Positions 7,994 to 18,018 of a stretch of 64,000 nucleotides of DNA are shown here, in pieces. The notes beneath the pieces are model-generated. The model did no database searches. It was not told the origin of the DNA and was given only the letters and a program-made list of their open reading frames with translations. How positions within the stretch are numbered: position 1 is the first letter of the stretch; each line of letters opens with the position of its first letter. The stretch spans positions 1,178,001-1,242,000 of the forward strand of contig OY764222.1 in NCBI GenBank assembly GCA_963668325.1, given 5' to 3'. A program made the position numbers and the translations under genes. The stretch is from MPNP01 sp963668325 (GTDB lineage Bacteria > Pseudomonadota > Alphaproteobacteria > Rhodobacterales > Rhodobacteraceae).

Positions 7994-10240
7994 ATGATAC
8001 ATAATGATATCCAACCTTGGGGATATGCACCTACCCCATTAATTCCAAGATCAATTGCAGAAAATTTCGGCTATTTGGATGTTCCTGAAGAGATAAAAGG
8101 TATCCTTGGAAAGGATGCGACTATTGCGGATATATATGAGTCACTTTGGGAATATGTAGATAGCGTAAGCAGTGAATGTAAAACAGAAATTATTGAAACA
8201 TTAAGACCAATATTTAGTAGCATTATGCTATTGCGTATTTATACTGATGAATCCCTGACACAACCCATTAAATCACTTCCTTTCTCCTTTAGTACGAAAG
8301 AAATAATTAGGGATTTTCCTGTAAGCTTCACAAAATCACAACTTAGATTTGGTGATTTAATTTATTTACGTATTTTCGGTGTCCACCCGGCGGTTGAGTT
8401 TGCCTGTTTAGTTGAAGCTGCAACAAAAAGCCAAATGAGATATGGCCAAAATTATACTGAAATTAGTCGTACTGAGGTTGAAGACTTTTTGGTGTTTTCA
8501 AAAATCAGACCTTTCTTCCAGAATTTATCTGATTGGGCTCTCCAGGAACAAGGGCTAGTTTCTCTAACAAGTGCTTTGCCAGAACCAAAGCCTGAATGGC
8601 CTCTAAAAATAAAGAAAAAATGGTCAGAATTGGGAAATATAGAACCCAGATATTTGAGTGATCAAGAATTTAAAGACGATCATGTTTCTAAGTTGATAGT
8701 TCAGAGACTAGAGAAATTCGATGAAAGATTATTTGCCATATCTTTAACGCGAGTTTTGGTTCCAAAAAATATGGCAACCTTAGAAGAATTGGCGAGCAGT
8801 TTTGGTGTTACTAGAGAAAGAATTAGGCAACTTGAAGAAAAAGTTTTATCAATACTCGAAAAATTTAAAGGTGGAGTAAATCAACCGGTATTAAGAAAAG
8901 CAGATATTATTCGGGACAAATTAGGTAGTGCCGTTCAAGACAACCATCCTTTAGTTGAGAAGGCACTAAATTGGGTTGTTGATGACTTAGAAGAATTATA
9001 CTTCTATACAAAGTTTGAAAATCTTTTGCTGTTGTGGTTGGCTGGTCCTTACAAAATTCATGAGAGTTGGTTACTAAGAGATTTGAACCTTCCTAAAAAA
9101 ACAATAGAAGCTCTTAATAATTGTAGAGACCATCGTGGATTTATTAGCCAACAAGAGGTTCACAAAATTTTAAATAATCTTGGAATCCGCCATGAATATC
9201 ACAATCCATGGTTGAAGCATTTAGGTAAATTTGTACAGGTTGAGGGTGGTTTAATATATTTCCAGGGTACAGTTTTAGATAAAGCATACACACTTTTAAA
9301 ATATTTTGATAGGCCCTTTACAGTAGAGCAAATGCTTGAATATTTGGGCAACGTTTCTGTTGTTTCAACACGCCAACGCCTCATCAAAGATCCAAGGTTT
9401 TTGAAGATAAATGCAAAAAATGAATTTGTGCTTGCTGAAACGGAAGGGTATGATGAGTATACCAGCATTTATAATGGCATTATACAAGAACTTAAATTGC
9501 AAGGCGGCCAGGCAACAGTATCACATTTAGTTGATAAACTATCTAGTAAATTTAGGGTAAATGAGGGTTCTATAAGGGGCATTTTAGGTACACCGAAGTT
9601 CAAAAAAGATAAATTCGGTTTCGTAAGTATTCGTGATGATGAGGATTGCTTGCCAATAGTAACCGATATAACGAAAACTGCAGCATGCTACCTTTCAGAA
9701 CAAGAAAAATGGTGCTTGAGAGTAAAAGTTGATAGAGATTCATTGCGAGGTAGTGGCCGAACCATTCCTAATTCATTTTCTCAAATCCTCGGTTGCGATA
9801 TCGGAAAAAAGGTTGAAGTTCCAACTGAACTTGGAATAATTACGCTTAGTTGGCCCTTAGCTGCCCCCATGGGTGCTTATGCCGGATCATTGAAAAAGGT
9901 ACTAGATCACTTTTCGGCGGAAATTGGCGACTATTTATTTATAAAAGCGACTACTCCAAAGGTTACTTTTTCAATTCTGAAGCAGAAAACTTTAGAAATA
10001 GTTGAACCAGATTTAGTCAAATTAGCCTTGCTACTTGGTGCTTGCCCAGATATCAATGAGGAAATAGCAATTTATGAAATTGCTAAAGCACTTGGTATAA
10101 ATTTAGATTCTAAAAATGCTATCCTTGCTGAAGCCAATCTAATGCTACTTTCACGCGGTGAAGAAGATTTGGCTCGTCTTATTCCAAAATCTAAACGTTC
10201 TATTGATGATTATATCAAGGATATGGAACGTTTATTTTAA
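7994..10240 (+). CDS. Multi-HTH protein with sigma-70 region 4-like helix-turn-helix
   Basis: This 748-residue protein has no enzyme motif that I recognise. The segment NMATLEELASSFGVTRERIRQLEEKV (about residues 260-285) is a close match to sigma-70 region 4. Further repeats around RPFTVEQMLEYLG and GQATVSHLVDKLSSKFRV look like winged-helix units. It begins DIQPWGYAPTPLIPRS, a signature shared with the 736-aa gene at 43069-45279, and the two are homologous over their whole length. As the last gene of the five-gene operon it may be the DNA-binding subunit that recruits the helicase and SMC ATPase. That role is inference. Confidence 0.7.
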   Translation: MIHNDIQPWGYAPTPLIPRSIAENFGYLDVPEEIKGILGKDATIADIYESLWEYVDSVSSECKTEIIETLRPIFSSIMLLRIYTDESLTQPIKSLPFSFSTKEIIRDFPVSFTKSQLRFGDLIYLRIFGVHPAVEFACLVEAATKSQMRYGQNYTEISRTEVEDFLVFSKIRPFFQNLSDWALQEQGLVSLTSALPEPKPEWPLKIKKKWSELGNIEPRYLSDQEFKDDHVSKLIVQRLEKFDERLFAISLTRVLVPKNMATLEELASSFGVTRERIRQLEEKVLSILEKFKGGVNQPVLRKADIIRDKLGSAVQDNHPLVEKALNWVVDDLEELYFYTKFENLLLLWLAGPYKIHESWLLRDLNLPKKTIEALNNCRDHRGFISQQEVHKILNNLGIRHEYHNPWLKHLGKFVQVEGGLIYFQGTVLDKAYTLLKYFDRPFTVEQMLEYLGNVSVVSTRQRLIKDPRFLKINAKNEFVLAETEGYDEYTSIYNGIIQELKLQGGQATVSHLVDKLSSKFRVNEGSIRGILGTPKFKKDKFGFVSIRDDEDCLPIVTDITKTAACYLSEQEKWCLRVKVDRDSLRGSGRTIPNSFSQILGCDIGKKVEVPTELGIITLSWPLAAPMGAYAGSLKKVLDHFSAEIGDYLFIKATTPKVTFSILKQKTLEIVEPDLVKLALLLGACPDINEEIAIYEIAKALGINLDSKNAILAEANLMLLSRGEEDLARLIPKSKRSIDDYIKDMERLF

Positions 10241-10286
10241 TTGTAAACTCTTAATCCCTGCAGAAATTTCAAATGAAGGGTTAAAA

Positions 10287-10304
10287 TATCTTATTCATAA
10301 GATA
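10287..10304. promoter_or_regulatory. Palindrome TATCTTAT-TC-ATAAGATA upstream of the effector gene
   Basis: Perfect 8-bp arms are separated by two bases, 80 bp before the DUF262/DUF1524 gene in the only long gap (143 bp) of this strand's gene run. It could be an operator that gives the effector its own control, or a weak hairpin ending the upstream operon. There is no U-tract. Confidence 0.4.
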
Positions 10305-10383
10305 AGATTGGTTTTCATTGGTAGAGAATCTGTTTAAATGAAACGCAATATCCGAGTGCGAATTACAAACTGAATCGAAAAAC

Positions 10384-12705
10384 ATGCCTACTGAAATTGA
10401 AAAAATTTTTACTGCAGAGGCCCAAAGCATTTGGCGTTTTTTAATTGAAAACGGTCAAGGTTGCTACATTCCAGGATATCAGCGTCACTATTCTTGGGAT
10501 ACAGTTGTACACATCCCCCGCTTTTTTGAAGATTTGCTACAGGGTGTTAAGCGAGTAAGTAAACGACCTAGTTCAATAATTTTCTTAGGCACAATTATCG
10601 CTATACATGACCTCGCAGTAGATAAAAGTCGTAGCCAGGACGCTCCTGGTAAGGTTATGACCATAATTGATGGGCAGCAACGCATTTGTACCACAATTAT
10701 ATTGATTATTGTTTTACATGCTCAAATAAGAAAGTTGTCTATTATTATTAATCAGAAGTTAGATTGCTACCCAAAATGGATAGTTAATGAAGCCAATGAA
10801 GTGCTTGCACATTTAAGAAACTCATACTTAATTGATCGTACTTCTGGAGATGACCTCTATAAGTTTTATCCGAGAGTAATACGTGCTTACGACGACACAT
10901 GGTCTCGTTATATGGATGATGCTAAATATGAAAGTCCAATCGCACGGTTAATTTGGAAATATATTAACTTTTCTGAATCCAATGAAAAACCTAAATCAGA
11001 ATTTGATCCATTAGATAACAATGAAAGTTCAAGCAGATACAAGGTAATTCAAGATGCTTTTCGATACATAAACAAAAAAGTAGTTGAAATTTGTGGCACT
11101 TCAGAAAATTCCGATTTTCCAGCATTTGATATAATTTTTGATTCCGATAGTTTTGCTGAAGAAATTTGGAGATATCCACTTCCAGATGAGGTAAAAAAGT
11201 TCATTTCTAATAACAAATCCGATCAAAATTATAAAGATTTTAGTAACTTGCTTCGTTTATTAATCTTTGCACGCTACCTCACCCGACAAGTGGCTATAAC
11301 AGTAGTTACTGCAGAAAATGAAGATGATGCACTTGATATGTTCGAAGCACTAAATACCACTGGAGCGCAACTAACTGCTCTTGATACATTCAAACCTAAG
11401 GTTATTGAACATGTAGGAAAATCTCAATATAAAAGATCACGAAACCACCAACATTTCATTGAGATAGACAATTATATAGACCAGTTTAATAAGGTAGAAG
11501 ATAAAACGCGTGCAACTAACGAACTGCTAGTGTCATTTGCGTTATCAGAGACTGGAAAGAAACTATCAAACAAATTTTATGATCAGCGGCATTATTTACG
11601 GGATGAATATAAAAAACTATCTAGTGATGATAAAAAATGTTTCGTGAAATCTATAGCCTGTATGGCTGAGTTTATGCAACAAGGATGGACTGTAAAGAAA
11701 AATATAAAACCACTATTCCCTAATCTTAAAATTGAACAAAAACATGAAGAAGCACTTGTAGGATTCGAATTTTTGAAAGGCCTCAAACATACTATAACGA
11801 TCGCGCCATTGTATCGATTTTATGAACAAGCAATTAACTCTGACGATATTAAAGAAAAGAATAAAAGAACAGATGACTTTATTTTAGCAATTAAAGCAAC
11901 TGTGGCATTTTCAACTTTTTGGAGAGGAGCATTTGGTGGTACCGCAAATATTGATAGCTATTACCGGAAAGTTATGAATCAAGGTGTTAATTATGAAGGC
12001 CATAAGATACCACCTTTAGCACACCGACCAGAGGAAATTAATGGCAAAACTGTAGATTTGTCACTCAAAAATTATAAAAAATCCCTTGAACTAATTTTAA
12101 AGATTAATGGCAAAATTTCTACTAAAAAAGATTGGATCAAAAAAATATCTCAAATTGGTGTTTATAAAAGTCCTCCCACACTTGCTAAATTTTTGTTATT
12201 TTGTGCTTCACATGATGCTTTACCCTCTTCAGAGAAGGGTTTAATTAAAAAAGGTAGAAAAGATATCTCGCCTCTACTTCAATTGAATCAATGGAATAAT
12301 GTAAAATATGTCACAGTTGAGCATATCGCGCCTTTGAATGGAGAAAACTGGAATAATGATATTTATGAAAACAGTGAGACAGTAAATTCTCTAGGGAACC
12401 TTATTCTTCTACCTAGAAAAGAAAATCAAGTTTTAGGCAATAGGAAGTGGGAGCATAAGCGGCTTCTATATAATTTACTATCATCTGAAACAGATGATGA
12501 ATTTAATAAAATAAAAAAACAGCTTAGCAGAAAAGGATTGAATTTGAGTATTAATGCCAATGAAGTTTTTGGAAATTCAGCATATCAAAATATGTGCAAA
12601 AGCGTTGGAGATTATGACAAGGAATGGTCTCTAGCAATAATAGAAAAAAGAACTGAGTGTCTTGCTGGATTAGCTTGGGATTATTTAGAATCGTGGCTTA
12701 TTTGA
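10384..12705 (+). CDS. sspE: DUF262/DUF1524 restriction effector (SspE/GmrSD-like)
   Basis: This 773-residue protein has the DUF262 signature GYQRHYSW (31-38) and IIDGQQR (94-100), the nucleotide-binding region of ParB-like GmrS-type proteins. Its C-terminal DUF1524/HNH-like region has VEHIAP near 643-648, NSLGNLILLP near 668 and LGNRKWEHKR near 685. The order and size match single-chain GmrSD proteins and SspE, the effector that senses phosphorothioate DNA and nicks invading DNA (established knowledge). It ends four bases from the convergent sspD. Calling it SspE rests on the neighbouring sspABCD set; it could instead be a more general type IV restriction enzyme. Confidence 0.75.
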   Translation: MPTEIEKIFTAEAQSIWRFLIENGQGCYIPGYQRHYSWDTVVHIPRFFEDLLQGVKRVSKRPSSIIFLGTIIAIHDLAVDKSRSQDAPGKVMTIIDGQQRICTTIILIIVLHAQIRKLSIIINQKLDCYPKWIVNEANEVLAHLRNSYLIDRTSGDDLYKFYPRVIRAYDDTWSRYMDDAKYESPIARLIWKYINFSESNEKPKSEFDPLDNNESSSRYKVIQDAFRYINKKVVEICGTSENSDFPAFDIIFDSDSFAEEIWRYPLPDEVKKFISNNKSDQNYKDFSNLLRLLIFARYLTRQVAITVVTAENEDDALDMFEALNTTGAQLTALDTFKPKVIEHVGKSQYKRSRNHQHFIEIDNYIDQFNKVEDKTRATNELLVSFALSETGKKLSNKFYDQRHYLRDEYKKLSSDDKKCFVKSIACMAEFMQQGWTVKKNIKPLFPNLKIEQKHEEALVGFEFLKGLKHTITIAPLYRFYEQAINSDDIKEKNKRTDDFILAIKATVAFSTFWRGAFGGTANIDSYYRKVMNQGVNYEGHKIPPLAHRPEEINGKTVDLSLKNYKKSLELILKINGKISTKKDWIKKISQIGVYKSPPTLAKFLLFCASHDALPSSEKGLIKKGRKDISPLLQLNQWNNVKYVTVEHIAPLNGENWNNDIYENSETVNSLGNLILLPRKENQVLGNRKWEHKRLLYNLLSSETDDEFNKIKKQLSRKGLNLSINANEVFGNSAYQNMCKSVGDYDKEWSLAIIEKRTECLAGLAWDYLESWLI

Positions 12706-12709
12706 AACT

Positions 12710-13549
12710 TCACTTGTGACAAGCTACACATATTTTGGACTGGCCATAAAGGTCATCAATATCTAAGGGTTCACTATCAGGTCTTAAGGGATTTGACTGT
12801 ACTTTTGAACGCGATCGTAAAATTCTCAGTTTGTGCTCACGTTTTATCTGATCAATCCTAGTGGGTTTCTCAATATCAGCAAGTGATTCTCCTTGGCTCC
12901 ATGTGAAGGGAGAACCATTTTCAACCGCATTCTTCTCATATGCTTTAGCTTCCTCAAATGCCTCAGGATGTTGTTCTTTAAGGCGTACCCACTCAATTTT
13001 TTGTTGAAAGAAACAAAAAGTACAACCGCTTCTCGTACGCCAAGAATAATAATCAGGTAGGCCGAGTCCAGCACATTCAAGAATATCTAATACTCCTGCT
13101 TTATCGATTCCAACCTCCTTAAATGGTAGTTTAATTATTAGGCTGTCATGTTTAGATGAATAACCCTCACGATAGGGTTCATCGCTTCGGATTGCAACGT
13201 AACTAAAGACCTTCATTCCATTTCTTAAATATGGGCGCACCCAATTTTCAAAAGGGCGGAGTTTAAGTTGCCTAGTACACCATCTGGTCTGCGGAGAGGG
13301 TAAAAAATCATTATATTGTTTAAGCCAAAAGTCGAAATCCCGGTCAGGATTCAGATAAGTTATTTTACGCCCAAGAAACCCTTCTAACCGCCCAAGATAT
13401 TCGTAGACTTCTGGAAGTTCCTTACCTGTATCGGTAAAAAAGTAATCAATGTCCATCTCGGGGGAATGTTGTCGCATGTAAACAGCAAGCGCTGCACTAT
13501 CACGACCTCCCGATAGCCCCAAAACATGTTTTTCAAAATCGTTTTTCAC
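12710..13549 (-). CDS. sspD: PAPS-reductase-family ATP pyrophosphatase, phosphorothioation (SspD)
   Basis: This 279-residue protein has the PP-loop SGGRDSA (13-19), marking the adenine-nucleotide alpha-hydrolase/PAPS reductase fold. Cysteines sit at 91 (RWCTRQLK), 176 and 179 (SGCTFC), and 274 and 277 (ICVAC), plausible ligands for a metal or Fe-S centre and for sulfur relay. In phosphorothioation systems this protein activates DNA or accepts persulfide sulfur from the desulfurase. The start is GTG, overlapping the TAG of the ATPase gene, so sspC and sspD are coupled. It is shorter than DndC and fits SspD better. Confidence 0.85.
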   Translation of the reverse strand: MKNDFEKHVLGLSGGRDSAALAVYMRQHSPEMDIDYFFTDTGKELPEVYEYLGRLEGFLGRKITYLNPDRDFDFWLKQYNDFLPSPQTRWCTRQLKLRPFENWVRPYLRNGMKVFSYVAIRSDEPYREGYSSKHDSLIIKLPFKEVGIDKAGVLDILECAGLGLPDYYSWRTRSGCTFCFFQQKIEWVRLKEQHPEAFEEAKAYEKNAVENGSPFTWSQGESLADIEKPTRIDQIKREHKLRILRSRSKVQSNPLRPDSEPLDIDDLYGQSKICVACHK

Positions 13550-16500
13550 TAGTCATCCACCGTTTCAATTGCATAATCGTTCTTTAAGGGAGACATATAA
13601 TGAGTACTCATTCCAGCTAGGGCCGCCAAGATAATACGCTTGTTTTTATCTGTTTCGTCTACGACATCATGGAATCGCTGAATTAAATCTTCAATCGATT
13701 TGTGATCTGAATCGGAAACAGAGAATTCTTCCATAAGGGGGGTTGATTGATTGTTATGACTTACAATAACAGCCATAGCATGTCGTTTATCAGAACGACC
13801 CTTAACATGAGCAAAGATTTCTGCTCGAAGAAATTTTTGTGACATTTCGGCAAGTTCGATAGCAGCTTTATCAAGTATCTGATCGGTCCAATCCCGCGGT
13901 GGTTTATTTGCGGCAAGGCTTGCAATCTCCTCAAAATTATTTTCTGTTCCATCATAAGAGGTTAACCTTCCAATAAAGGCATTTAGACGAAAATCACCAG
14001 TGAGTTCTTTGATGTTTTTTGAGCGTTGACGTAATTCCCCTAAAGACTCATCAGAAGTATTTGGTATTTGTAACTCCAATATCATGGCATTTTGAAGATC
14101 CTGTAGCATTCTCGGGTATGCTTCTATTAGTTCCTCTAGCCCATCTCTTACGAATAATATTACTTGATCCAAGTTATGGTGCTTATCATGGGGAACTAAT
14201 CCTCCAAATAAATTCGGTATGTCATCGAATAGAAAGCGATTAGGATCATGGGCACGTTTGAACAACTCACGAACTTTTATGGCCTTTGTTGACAAATTCA
14301 TAGTTCGTTGTGTCCAATTGGGTAGTTTGGTGTAAATTGAAACAAGCCCCCGACCAATATCAATTGGTTCTTGAAGGGTGAGACCGTTGTTGCTGTCTAA
14401 ATCACGAACTACCTGAGCTAAACCTGATAACAAACTACGTGAAAAATTGTTTAAATCCATCCAGCGTATCTGTATAAATGAGGGATCTTTAGCAAGAAAT
14501 TCTACATCAACGTCATTAAACCTTGCTCTGAATATCCCATCTCGGTATATTGCAAGTTTGTCGACCTGGGACAAAATGAATGCAACGACAAGAATTGGTA
14601 ATAGTCCTGGCTTTACACCAAAGGGAGGTTCACTCCAAATTTTAAAAAGTTCAGAAACAGCTACGGTTCGCGAAGCATTTTCTTTCAAGTAATCAGATGC
14701 TGCACTCCACATTGGTCCTAATCTACATGGATCAGAATTGTCGCCGGGGTTAACAAAATACCAACGTTTATTGTTATTTACATATAACTCTGTGGATTCC
14801 AATAAGGAGGCATACAGCCCTCCCTCAGGAGGAAAGTTTTGGATGCCTAAACGTGGTTCACCCTCATTTAATACCATTCGTCGGAGAAGGGTATTTTGTG
14901 CAGCGATTGCACTACCGGATGGTTTTTGCCGATTCAACAATTCATTATGTAAAATAGGTGATTTCGAGAATCGATTATCTACCAATTCAGATGCTAGAAT
15001 ATTAATTTCAGCTTGAAGCAACCTTTTAGAGGTATTGTTTTTACTATACCACTGAGCGCTTTCAAAAGATTTTCGCAATTCGGTTTCTATTAGGGATTGT
15101 AATGTTGCATGCCGAGCTGAAACCTCATGCCGTGCAACAGAATCACCTGCTAATTGGGGGTGATCATTACTAACTCGATCAACAGCAATAAGTTCTCTAA
15201 CCAGAGGTATAACATTCCAAGATCTTTTTGAATACCCGATAATAATGTCTATATTTTCATTGTTTTGAACAGATTTTTGACATAACTTTTTTGTATCGTT
15301 TTCGTATTCTCCTTCAGTAGGAATTACAAGGAGAAAATAACCAATTGCTCCCCTCCTATCTTGTAAATATGTTACATGCTCAGGAAGATCTCTTAATGGA
15401 ACAATTTCCACATCAAACCATCTGAGGGAACCCGTATTGTTGTAGTGTCGTTTTGCAAGAATAGGCTGGAGACCGGCAAGCGTATTCAGTTCTTTAAAAT
15501 CAATATGATCTATATCCTCAAGGGCAGAACGAATTGCTTTATCTATATTGAAATCACTCCCCGCAAAGATTGATCGTGCATTTATAAATTTTTTGAAAAT
15601 TGTGAAGGACCATGCATCAAGTTGAGAAAGGGCTCTTTGTAATTCATCTATTGATATCTCTGGGAAGCAAGTTCTTAATAAATCAAATTTTGCAACCAGA
15701 CCCGTACGCTCTTTAAACAGGTCAATTATAGAGATAGTCTTGAGGAGTTTAATATGAAGTACATCACCTCCAATGGATTCGCATCGTTCGAGTACTTCAG
15801 TAGCTAATGCCCATCTGTGACTATCGGGTGAAGAAAGTATGGAAGGTTCCAAGTTTGCTCGAAGATAATCCCATAGCAAATCTGGTCCATATAATTGCCC
15901 TTTCACATAATTATTCAAAAAGAACTGAAAACCATATAACTCAGATGAATTGAGGAAACCAAATATACTTCGCTGGTTTTGACCAAAGCGTCTACGAGAT
16001 ATAGGACCAAGTAAACAGGCAACTAATGGATGGAGGGGCCAACAATCCTCTAGAGTTTCAGCTAATCTACTTAATCCTTTTGTTTGGCCTTTCAGAGAAG
16101 CCTTGGCCACATTGGTTGCTAGCGCACTAGGTTTCTTAGGTCTATGATTGCTTTTGATCGCACGTGAAATAAGATCAATTTGCTCCTCACCAGTTGTGTT
16201 AACTAACAAATCAATGTAGCGTCCTTGGATCTTGGACCACTCATCCTTGTTCTCTTGTGAAAGATGATGGGAATATTCAATAAACGCTTGGTGAAGAATT
16301 CCAACGACAAGCAAGCGTCCATTACTGCGTGATGCAACTTCAGCAATTTCTTGAAAAATAAATAAATCAACGTTATCCTTTACCGCAGCTTCAAGAAATT
16401 TTCCCATCTCATCAATAAATATTACTAAACCACCGTAAACGTCAGGTCTGAAATTGGCAGCTTTGCTAAGATCACGGGTTAATTTTTTTTGAGACCATCC

Positions 16501-16929
16501 TCCATGTGGACGCCTTGGAATAATTCCTATTTCCCTTGCTGATTCCCCGATTACAGCGACCGGATCATCATGGCTTCCAATAATAGGCAGGATCCTCCAT
16601 CCATTCCTACTTCCTAGGAAAGTTGTCCTGATATTACTAACCAATTCTTTTCCTAAGACTTTTTCGGCTTTAGCTTGCAAAACCTCATCCCCTTGTAATA
16701 AGGCGCTAAATGCTACTACTAGGCTAGATTTTCCACTACCGTATGGTCCGGTCCAAGTAAATGCACCTTGACCAGTTTCGGTTATGTGTCGAGTCATATT
16801 CCTAACCACAGCAGCTGAAGTTTGTGGGCAAATAAAACCTTCAAGAGCACTTGGATCATTAAGATCTGTGTCAATCCTTATTGACCTTAGAAACCGATGG
16901 CTGATCTTAACATGATTGCTAAGTACCAT
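13549..16929 (-). CDS. sspC: P-loop ATPase of the phosphorothioation system (SspC)
   Basis: This very large ATPase has Walker A GPYGSGKS and Walker B VIFIDE, about 110 residues further on; the rest has no familiar motif. In SspABCD, SspC supplies ATPase activity to the modification complex (established knowledge). The frame is open to an upstream ATG at 16956, giving 1135 residues, but I prefer the ATG at 16929 (MVLSNHVKIS, 1126 residues). It has AAGGG a suitable distance upstream and overlaps the end of the DUF4007 gene by only a few bases. The stop is TAG followed directly by TGA. Confidence 0.8.
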   Translation of the reverse strand: MVLSNHVKISHRFLRSIRIDTDLNDPSALEGFICPQTSAAVVRNMTRHITETGQGAFTWTGPYGSGKSSLVVAFSALLQGDEVLQAKAEKVLGKELVSNIRTTFLGSRNGWRILPIIGSHDDPVAVIGESAREIGIIPRRPHGGWSQKKLTRDLSKAANFRPDVYGGLVIFIDEMGKFLEAAVKDNVDLFIFQEIAEVASRSNGRLLVVGILHQAFIEYSHHLSQENKDEWSKIQGRYIDLLVNTTGEEQIDLISRAIKSNHRPKKPSALATNVAKASLKGQTKGLSRLAETLEDCWPLHPLVACLLGPISRRRFGQNQRSIFGFLNSSELYGFQFFLNNYVKGQLYGPDLLWDYLRANLEPSILSSPDSHRWALATEVLERCESIGGDVLHIKLLKTISIIDLFKERTGLVAKFDLLRTCFPEISIDELQRALSQLDAWSFTIFKKFINARSIFAGSDFNIDKAIRSALEDIDHIDFKELNTLAGLQPILAKRHYNNTGSLRWFDVEIVPLRDLPEHVTYLQDRRGAIGYFLLVIPTEGEYENDTKKLCQKSVQNNENIDIIIGYSKRSWNVIPLVRELIAVDRVSNDHPQLAGDSVARHEVSARHATLQSLIETELRKSFESAQWYSKNNTSKRLLQAEINILASELVDNRFSKSPILHNELLNRQKPSGSAIAAQNTLLRRMVLNEGEPRLGIQNFPPEGGLYASLLESTELYVNNNKRWYFVNPGDNSDPCRLGPMWSAASDYLKENASRTVAVSELFKIWSEPPFGVKPGLLPILVVAFILSQVDKLAIYRDGIFRARFNDVDVEFLAKDPSFIQIRWMDLNNFSRSLLSGLAQVVRDLDSNNGLTLQEPIDIGRGLVSIYTKLPNWTQRTMNLSTKAIKVRELFKRAHDPNRFLFDDIPNLFGGLVPHDKHHNLDQVILFVRDGLEELIEAYPRMLQDLQNAMILELQIPNTSDESLGELRQRSKNIKELTGDFRLNAFIGRLTSYDGTENNFEEIASLAANKPPRDWTDQILDKAAIELAEMSQKFLRAEIFAHVKGRSDKRHAMAVIVSHNNQSTPLMEEFSVSDSDHKSIEDLIQRFHDVVDETDKNKRIILAALAGMSTHYMSPLKNDYAIETVDD

Positions 16930-17899
16930 TACGTGACCCTTTTCTGGTAGATACATAATAATCCGTTAGAAGCCAATCCTGCGCGACTTCAGTATTGATT
17001 TTACCGCCACAGGTAATTTGTTTCAAACCAGCAGTTTCTGTCTGTCGAAATAAACCTCCCGTAGATGTATCAAGGGCGGTTAGTTTATTGTCGATGTCTG
17101 TTTCGTCTAAAAGGAATACTCTCCCTGGACTACCTGGAGCGTGAGCAATCGTCTCAAATGATAAAGTTGTAGTATTCGGAGCGTATCGGGACCAAAAATC
17201 TATTAATGCATAAGTAAAGATACCTTGACCTAACATTGGTTTAGAACCACGAACAAAACGATAACTGTCTCTGATGGAATTTGGTCTGATAAGTCCTAGT
17301 TCAGTCAATGGTGACTCAAGAGCGTCATCATGGCCTATTTTACCCGATGGTTGTTGCGCTACGTAAGTTCGAATGAAACATGCAACATCTTTCTTTATAG
17401 TAGATTCGGCAACTGGATACCAAACTCTATCTCTGACAAGGCGATTAATTTTACCAATTAACCCATCCTTATCAAAGTTTGTGGTAGGGTAGTAATTAAA
17501 TGCCCAAACCCATGTAGTTTTATCCTCATTTGTGGCTAATTTCCAATGTAACAACCATAATGTTGTAGGGTGTTCCAAATAAGGGTCATACCCTCCTCTC
17601 GGTTTAAAAATTAATTTGCCCAAACCTGTTGTACGTACACTATTTGTATCATTTTCATCAATAATGTTTGTAACATTCGCCCAATGTCGAATTGAAGCAA
17701 CCATATTTTTTCCTACTCCAAATTCTGCAATCGCTTTCTCTCCCCAACAATCCGATCTGTTGTTAGGGTCTCCTTCCATTTTTTGGACTCGGTCAAATGC
17801 TTTCTTTAGCCAACCATAACGAAGAGGAAAGGTTTCATGACCTGAAAAACGAGGTTTGTAATCAGGTTGGTACAGTATTCCGTTAATATTGACCTCCAA
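16919..17899 (-). CDS. sspB: DUF4007 protein of the phosphorothioation system (SspB)
   Basis: This protein of about 326 residues has the DUF4007 hallmark FSGHETFPLRYGW (18-30) and FGVGKNMVASIRHW (about 61-74). In SspABCD the protein at this place is reported as the DNA nickase SspB, needed to open the strand for sulfur insertion. The family link is from memory and not checked. The start is unclear. The TTG at 17899 contains the strong Shine-Dalgarno GGAGGT (17897-17892) within its own first codons, so initiation at ATT (17887), four bases beyond, is possible. It is divergent from sspA and coupled to sspC. Confidence 0.8.
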   Translation of the reverse strand: MEVNINGILYQPDYKPRFSGHETFPLRYGWLKKAFDRVQKMEGDPNNRSDCWGEKAIAEFGVGKNMVASIRHWANVTNIIDENDTNSVRTTGLGKLIFKPRGGYDPYLEHPTTLWLLHWKLATNEDKTTWVWAFNYYPTTNFDKDGLIGKINRLVRDRVWYPVAESTIKKDVACFIRTYVAQQPSGKIGHDDALESPLTELGLIRPNSIRDSYRFVRGSKPMLGQGIFTYALIDFWSRYAPNTTTLSFETIAHAPGSPGRVFLLDETDIDNKLTALDTSTGGLFRQTETAGLKQITCGGKINTEVAQDWLLTDYYVSTRKGSRNGT

Positions 17900-18018
17900 T
17901 TACTGGTTAACTCTTCCAGTTGGTATATATTCCATATAAATAATATGGTCAATAGTTTCTGGTGATGCCTTCCAGGAATAATTTTAATCTCATTATTTTT
18001 TGATATAAACTTACACTA
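17900..18018. promoter_or_regulatory. Divergent sspB/sspA control region with inverted repeat
   Basis: This 119-bp AT-rich spacer must drive sspBCD leftward and sspA rightward. It contains CCATAT (17932-17937) and ATATGG (17943-17948) separated by five bases, a possible operator. No clear -35/-10 pair can be assigned. Confidence 0.35.
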
